This document shows, in pieces, positions 59,852 through 64,000 of a stretch of 64,000 bases of DNA. This stretch comes from CAZJYI01 sp964550025 (GTDB lineage Bacteria > Verrucomicrobiota > Kiritimatiellia > UBA8416 > CAYOBW01). A model generated the notes under the pieces. The model was not told the origin of the DNA and did no database searches. It saw only the letters and a list, made by a program, of their open reading frames with translations. Location of the stretch: positions 1 to 64,000 of the forward strand of contig CAZJYI010000018.1 in the NCBI GenBank assembly GCA_964550025.1, read 5' to 3'. The translations under genes and the position numbers were made by a program. Each line of letters starts with the position of its first letter. The first letter of the stretch is position 1.

Positions 59852-61167
59852 TGGAAACCGCGGCCTTTGTTGCTCTTTTCCTCTCGGCATTCACGTTCCC
59901 TTTCTCTCTGCCCACCGGACGCCTGCTGTTCGGAATAAGCCTCGTGTTGCTCCTCCTGGACTGTGCGCGGCGGCGGCGCTGGCCCCATGTTCCCGGCGTA
60001 GCGTGGTTTGGCGCCGCCTTCTTCGCCGCCGCGGTCGTGTCCGCCTTTCTCGGTGTGGATACGCCCCACAGCCTGCGGGAGCTCGACAAGTTGCTCTGGT
60101 TTCTGGCCGTTCCGGTGTACGCGACGTTGGTTACATCCTCAACGCGTCTGTCGGCCATCGTGGGCGGGTATTGCGTTGGTACGGGGGTGCTGTCGCTTCG
60201 GCTCTTCGCCGAGAGCACCGAGGCATGCCGTCTTGCGCTGGCGTCGGGAAGGACGGACTTCTCTTTTGCGGCCTTCGTGCGCTGTCTCCGCCGGTTCCCG
60301 TATGGAAACGACTTCTACTGGGACCTGATGGACGGTCGGGACCTGACCGATCCGCAGTTGGTCATGGCGGGTATTGCCGCCTCCATCGGTTTCATCCTGA
60401 TCTGCCGTCACGAGCGCCGTGGGGCAGCCTGGTGGTGGGTATTGCTCGCCGTTCAGGTCCCGGCGCTCGTGCTGCAATTCAAGAAGGGAACGTGGCTGAG
60501 CCTGGTTTTCGTGGTGGTCCTCTTTCTCACGGTGAAGAACCGCGCCGTGCAGCGTTTCTGCAAGCAGCTCTCCTGCATCCCCGGCAAACGCTGGGCCGTG
60601 GCCGGGCTCCTGGCGCTTTGCGTCGTCGTTTGCGTACTGCCGTCGACACGGGCGAAGACCGCCGCCTGCCGGGACCATGTTCTGGAGAAGGCGCGGACGG
60701 ACAGGCCCGGTACGCGGCTGAGCATGTGGTTCGTGGTCACGCCCAAGCTGGTGCGAGAGTACCCGAACGGGATCGGTTGGTGCGCGCTCACACCGCATAT
60801 GATGGTGCGCGCCTACCGGCACGTCGAGCACCGCAGAACGCTCCACTCCAACATCGCTCAGGTCATGGTGGCCATGGGTTGGTATGGGTTCCTGGCCTAT
60901 TCCGCCTGGATGTTGAAAGCGCTGGCGGACGCAACCGGGTTGGCCCGCTCGACGATGCGGCGCCCTGTCGTTGAGGAGATGATGGCCATGGTTCTCCTCG
61001 TGATGCTGGTGGGGTTGCTGCTGAACGGGATCGTCGAGTGCAACATGCGGAAGGGGGATGCCGTGCTTCTGCTTTCCCTGGTCATGGGGTCGGTGGCGGC
61101 GGCTCGCCGCCGGCTTCGCCTTGTCTTTTCCGAAAAGAGCAGCGACCGATTGGCTGCTCCTGTGTGA
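59851..61167 (+). CDS. O-antigen ligase-like membrane protein
   Basis: A 438-residue protein with about ten hydrophobic helices and a large loop before the last third (KLVREYPNGIGWCALTPHMMVRAYRH), as in Wzy/WaaL-type ligases and polymerases; the His-rich VEHRRTLHSNIAQVM that follows fits the functional loop. The ATG overlaps the stop of the GT9 gene by 1 base. It would join or polymerise glycans on the periplasmic face. Its last 86 bases overlap the trmB gene on the other strand. Confidence 0.8.
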   Translation: METAAFVALFLSAFTFPFSLPTGRLLFGISLVLLLLDCARRRRWPHVPGVAWFGAAFFAAAVVSAFLGVDTPHSLRELDKLLWFLAVPVYATLVTSSTRLSAIVGGYCVGTGVLSLRLFAESTEACRLALASGRTDFSFAAFVRCLRRFPYGNDFYWDLMDGRDLTDPQLVMAGIAASIGFILICRHERRGAAWWWVLLAVQVPALVLQFKKGTWLSLVFVVVLFLTVKNRAVQRFCKQLSCIPGKRWAVAGLLALCVVVCVLPSTRAKTAACRDHVLEKARTDRPGTRLSMWFVVTPKLVREYPNGIGWCALTPHMMVRAYRHVEHRRTLHSNIAQVMVAMGWYGFLAYSAWMLKALADATGLARSTMRRPVVEEMMAMVLLVMLVGLLLNGIVECNMRKGDAVLLLSLVMGSVAAARRRLRLVFSEKSSDRLAAPV

Positions 61168-61711
61168 GAAATATCACCTCGAAGTCCGTGCGCTCCTCTT
61201 CCCGCGGAACGAAGGTCGTCACCTTTTCAAAACGTTTGTCCGACAGAAGCAGGGCCTGGATCTCTTCGAAGTAGCCCAGGTGGTCCGTGGCGACGTGGAG
61301 CAGTCCGCCCGGCAGGAGTGCGCGGTCCAGCGCGTTCACGAATTCCGCGCCAAAGAGACGGCGGCGATGGTGGCGCTTTTTGGGCCAGGGATCCGGAAAA
61401 AAGACGTAGAACGTGCTGACGCATAGCGGTGGGAGCATGAACTGAACGCCGTATGATGCCTCTATGCGGAGAAGCCGGACGTTCTCGATACCCCGCCGAA
61501 TGGCTTTGCGATCGATCTTCCGCAAACGCCGCAACAGGCGTTCGATCCCGAGGAAGTTGACGTTGGGGTGCGCCGCGGCGCGGGCCAGAAGAAAACGCCC
61601 CTTGCCGCAGCCGACGTCGACCTCCAGCGGTTTGGATAGGTCGAATAGCGTGTCGAGAGGCAGTTGGGCGGTCCAGCTCGGGGGGGTGATGATCCTCGAC
61701 GGTGCCTCCAT
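61082..61711 (-). CDS. trmB: tRNA (guanine-N7-)-methyltransferase
   Basis: A 209-residue SAM-dependent methyltransferase. The SAM motif is LEVDVGCGKGRFLLARA, with NFLGIER next. The diagnostic TrmB segment YVFFPDPWPKKRHHRRRL is complete, and the late ATDHLGYFEE and FEVIFLTQEQPIGR are present. It modifies G46 of tRNA. The last 20 residues are low-complexity and lie in the overlap with the O-antigen-ligase-like gene. It follows the small sigma-like gene after 7 bases. Confidence 0.95.
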   Translation of the reverse strand: MEAPSRIITPPSWTAQLPLDTLFDLSKPLEVDVGCGKGRFLLARAAAHPNVNFLGIERLLRRLRKIDRKAIRRGIENVRLLRIEASYGVQFMLPPLCVSTFYVFFPDPWPKKRHHRRRLFGAEFVNALDRALLPGGLLHVATDHLGYFEEIQALLLSDKRFEKVTTFVPREEERTDFEVIFLTQEQPIGRCSFRKRQGEAGGEPPPPTP

Positions 61712-61718
61712 GCGGGGC

Positions 61719-62072
61719 CTACTTGAACAGCCGGGAGAAGAAGCCGCCCCCCCCGCTCTTGCGGTCCATTCTGGCCTCGATGTGATCCAGGGCGAAGAGG
61801 CGGAACTTGTCGGCGCCCATGTTCTTCTTGTACTTCTTGGCCGCGGCGTAAACTCCTTCCTTGCCGGCCTCGATCAGGTTGTTGATCTGCTGCGTTTCCG
61901 TGGCACGTTTCTCCGCTAGCGATTTAATCAATGGCATGAAGCTCTGCGCCAGCCGCGTCTTTGCGTTCCAGTCCCCGTCCTTGGCCGCCAGGACGTCGTG
62001 CTCCAGTACCTTCGCCTTGGCTGCCCTGGTATTGCCCGACGAGCCCTGATTGATGTTGAGAGGTATCTTCAT
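61719..62072 (-). CDS. Small protein resembling sigma-70 region 2
   Basis: A 117-residue protein starting at ATG 62070-62072. The pattern VLAAKDGDWNAKTRLAQSFMPLIKSLA, then NNLIEAGKEGVYAAAKKY and FRLFALDHIEARMDR parallels sigma-70 region 1.2/2 (the D..QEG..G...A...FD and FRF.TYA...I...). Region 3/4 and the usual aromatic melting residues are missing. A C-terminal GGGGFFSRLFK tail could bind membrane or a partner. It may be a sigma remnant or a regulator derived from one. It is co-directional with trmB. Confidence 0.55.
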   Translation of the reverse strand: MKIPLNINQGSSGNTRAAKAKVLEHDVLAAKDGDWNAKTRLAQSFMPLIKSLAEKRATETQQINNLIEAGKEGVYAAAKKYKKNMGADKFRLFALDHIEARMDRKSGGGGFFSRLFK

Positions 62073-62234
62073 ACTGAACCTTGTATCACAGATACAGGCA
62101 CGGTGGAAAGCGATTTTGGAGTGCGGCGGTGCGACCGTGCTCGACAGCGGCGGGCATTTGGCATACGTTAGTCGGAGTCGTCGGGAGATGGCATGCCGTC
62201 CTGTGCGGCGAATTCGACCCTGGAGTGGAGCCTG

Positions 62235-63455
62235 ATGGATCACCGCCGTCGCGAGAAAGCGGAACTGTACCTTGTCCGGCTTATCGGCCGCGAGGGGGGC
62301 GACAAGGGACACGGCTGGCGCACACAGCTATTGCTGTTGGTGCTGAAGCAGCTGTCGCGCATCTACCGGGCCGTCGTCCAGTTGCGGCTCTTCCTGTACA
62401 ACAAGGGCATTCTGCGGCACCACATGCTCGGTTGCCAGGTGATCAGCGTCGGGAATGTGACCGTGGGCGGCACGGGCAAGACGCCCGTGGTGGAGGCCTT
62501 TGCCAGGGAGCTGGCGCACGAGGGGCGGCGTGTCGCCATCCTGAGCCGCGGCTACCGCAAGCAGGAACCGCCCTGGTTCCAGCGGCTCATCGATCGCGTC
62601 ACGCTGCGCGAGCTCCGTCGCCCGCCGAGAGTCGTTTCCGACGGCAGGGAGCTCCTTCTCAATTCAGCCATGAGCGGCGACGAACCCTACATGCTCGCGT
62701 CCAACCTGCCCAACGTCACCGTGCTGGTCGACAAGAATCGCGTCAAGAGCGGCCGCTATGCGATCCGCACGCTCGGGTGCGACACACTGGTTCTTGACGA
62801 CGGCTTCCAGTACATGGCACTCAAGTCACGCATCCAGATCGTCCTCGTCGACAAGACGAACCCCTTCGGCAACGGTAACGTGTTGCCGCGCGGGTTGCTG
62901 CGCGAGCCCGTAAAGAACATCAAGCGCGCTTCGTTCCTCTTCATTACGAAATCGGACGGCCGCGACAGTAGCGAGCTCAGGGCGCAACTCCGCGCGCTGA
63001 ACCCCAAGGCGGAAATCGTCGAATGCCACCACTGCGCACGCTACCTGAAGAACCTCTTTACGGAGGAAATAAAGGAGCTGGAATTCCTGAAGGGACGCAC
63101 GGTCACCGTGATTTCGGGAATCGCCGTTCCGCACGGCTTCGAACGAGAGCTCGAGCAGCGCGGCGCCAGCATCGTTGACAACAACCGTTTCGCGGACCAC
63201 CACCGCTATTCGCAGCAGGAGATCATCGACATTGTCAACAAGAGCAAGGAGATTGGCGCCGAGGCGATCATTACGACGGAGAAGGACGCCGTGCGCTTCC
63301 CGAAACTCGACCGGCGCGACGTGCCGATATACTTCCTCCGTGTCGATATCGAGATCCTGACCGGCGAGGAGGATTTCAGGGACTGCATCTCCAGAATCTG
63401 CTTCCGAGAAACAGGCGATACCCAGAAGATGGTTCAACTGGCTGCGGCCTCGTAG
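62235..63455 (+). CDS. lpxK: Tetraacyldisaccharide 4'-kinase (lipid A biosynthesis)
   Basis: A 406-residue inner-membrane-associated kinase that phosphorylates the lipid A disaccharide at 4'. The N-terminal region carries a hydrophobic helix (WRTQLLLLVLKQLSRIYRAVV). The P-loop is SVGNVTVGGTGKTPVVE, followed by ILSRGYRKQE and VLVDKNRVKSGRY. LDDGFQYMALKSRIQIVLVD holds the Walker-B-type segment. The protein is longer than E. coli LpxK because of an N-terminal extension. The ATG at 62235 follows GGAGTGGAG. It confirms an LPS-bearing outer membrane. Confidence 0.95.
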   Translation: MDHRRREKAELYLVRLIGREGGDKGHGWRTQLLLLVLKQLSRIYRAVVQLRLFLYNKGILRHHMLGCQVISVGNVTVGGTGKTPVVEAFARELAHEGRRVAILSRGYRKQEPPWFQRLIDRVTLRELRRPPRVVSDGRELLLNSAMSGDEPYMLASNLPNVTVLVDKNRVKSGRYAIRTLGCDTLVLDDGFQYMALKSRIQIVLVDKTNPFGNGNVLPRGLLREPVKNIKRASFLFITKSDGRDSSELRAQLRALNPKAEIVECHHCARYLKNLFTEEIKELEFLKGRTVTVISGIAVPHGFERELEQRGASIVDNNRFADHHRYSQQEIIDIVNKSKEIGAEAIITTEKDAVRFPKLDRRDVPIYFLRVDIEILTGEEDFRDCISRICFRETGDTQKMVQLAAAS

Positions 63456-63476
63456 CCCCCATTTCTCTACCAACGA

Positions 63477-64000
63477 ATGTCCGAAAAAATCCTCATCTGT
63501 GGCGTGAACTGGCTGGGCGACGCCATCATGTCCATGCCCGCCGTCCAGGAACTGAAGCGGCGCCGACCGTTCGCCACACTGGCCACCGTCGTCAAGGAGA
63601 AACTCGTGCCCCTGTGGCTGATGCACGGCGCGGTTGACGAGGTCATCCCGCTTCGTCCCGGGAGCGCGGCCACGATAGCGACGGGCTGCCGGCTCCGTTC
63701 GCGGCACTTCGACAGTGCCTACGTGTTTCCCAACTCCTTTCGCTCCGCCCTCATTCCGTTTCTTGGGCGCGTACCGCTGCGGATCGGCGCGCCGGGAAGC
63801 GGCCGAGCCTGGATGCTGACGCAGGTGGCCGGCGAATTCCCTGCAGGCGAGCGCTGCCACCAGGCATGGGAATACCTGTCGCTCGTCGGCGCTGCCGGTG
63901 AGCTTTCCGAATGCCCGGCACCGCGGCTGTCATCACAAGAGGGTCTGGCCGCCGAAATGTGCACCCGGCTGGGGATGGATCGCGACCGGCCGTGGGTTGC
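63477..64000 (+). CDS. waaF: Lipopolysaccharide heptosyltransferase (WaaF-like), cut by the window end
   Basis: Starts at ATG 63477 and stays open to the last base, giving 174 visible residues. MSEKILICGVNWLGDAIMSMPAV is followed by ELKRRRPFATLATVVKEKLVPLW, and the FPNSFRSALIPFLGRVPLRIG segment is the classic heptosyltransferase II pattern. It adds heptose to the LPS inner core. It lies 21 bases after lpxK and is probably in the same transcript. The C-terminal donor-binding half is outside the window. Confidence 0.9.
   Translation, partial: MSEKILICGVNWLGDAIMSMPAVQELKRRRPFATLATVVKEKLVPLWLMHGAVDEVIPLRPGSAATIATGCRLRSRHFDSAYVFPNSFRSALIPFLGRVPLRIGAPGSGRAWMLTQVAGEFPAGERCHQAWEYLSLVGAAGELSECPAPRLSSQEGLAAEMCTRLGMDRDRPWV

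Noticed and set aside
1..64000. tRNA or rRNA genes
   Set aside because: No stretch with a convincing cloverleaf or rRNA core sequence was noticed; a covariance-model scan would be needed to exclude a missed tRNA.

Overview
This GC-rich chromosomal window most resembles a Gram-negative member of the PVC superphylum, such as Kiritimatiellota, Verrucomicrobiota, Lentisphaerota or Planctomycetota. The evidence is two Tat-exported Gfo/Idh/MocA oxidoreductases, secreted proteins with a C-terminal domain common in those phyla, an ECF sigma/anti-sigma/cohesin-like/VIT-VWA operon, a PmoA-type (DUF6807) secreted protein, a hydrazine-synthase-alpha-like multiheme protein, and lipid A/LPS genes (lpxK, heptosyltransferases, DUF4254). 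The two 100-base N runs are assembly gaps, so this is probably a draft or metagenome-assembled scaffold.

Layout. 1-10.5 kb: the end of a transposase, a secreted beta-propeller-like protein, a hybrid histidine kinase, a secreted thioredoxin-like protein, an aldo/keto reductase, a Tat oxidoreductase and a PAS-PP2C phosphatase. 10.6-14.5 kb (minus strand): ECF sigma factor, anti-sigma factor with a dockerin-like loop, secreted cohesin-like protein and VIT/VWA lipoprotein. 14.5-16 kb: a REP-associated HUH transposase (RAYT) between two arrays of palindromic repeats. 16-25 kb: a second Tat oxidoreductase, signal peptidase I, RNase PH, a glycosidase-like protein and a three-heme-motif HZS-alpha-like protein. 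25.3-32.9 kb: an integrase N-terminal-domain protein, a TPR protein, and a 1673-residue protein that joins a BREX PglY/BrxC-like ATPase to a PglZ-like phosphatase domain. A second RAYT with its own inverted REP ends abuts this gene.

33-45.4 kb: a PmoA-domain protein, a coiled-coil membrane protein, then an acyl-CoA metabolism cluster (aryl/acyl-CoA ligase, KAS III, MBL hydrolase, 2-hydroxyacyl-CoA dehydratase-type subunit with its activase, FadJ-like enzyme, MDR dehydrogenase). 45.8-53.3 kb: a YhdT-like plus sodium:solute symporter pair and a giant M6-type secreted metalloprotease. 53.5-64 kb: a NUDIX hydrolase, then an envelope/LPS region (kinase-glycosidase fusion, GT4, membrane protein, DUF4254, GT9, O-antigen-ligase-like, LpxK, WaaF-like) interrupted by trmB and a small sigma-region-2-like gene.

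Two themes stand out. First, at least five unrelated families of short palindromes recur between genes, most carrying the GTAG/GGAG tetranucleotide typical of REP elements, and two RAYT transposases each sit inside a different family. Second, the PglY-PglZ fusion is a BREX-like core without the other BREX genes and may be an undescribed stand-alone defence module. All functional calls come from reading the sequence; no database search was run.
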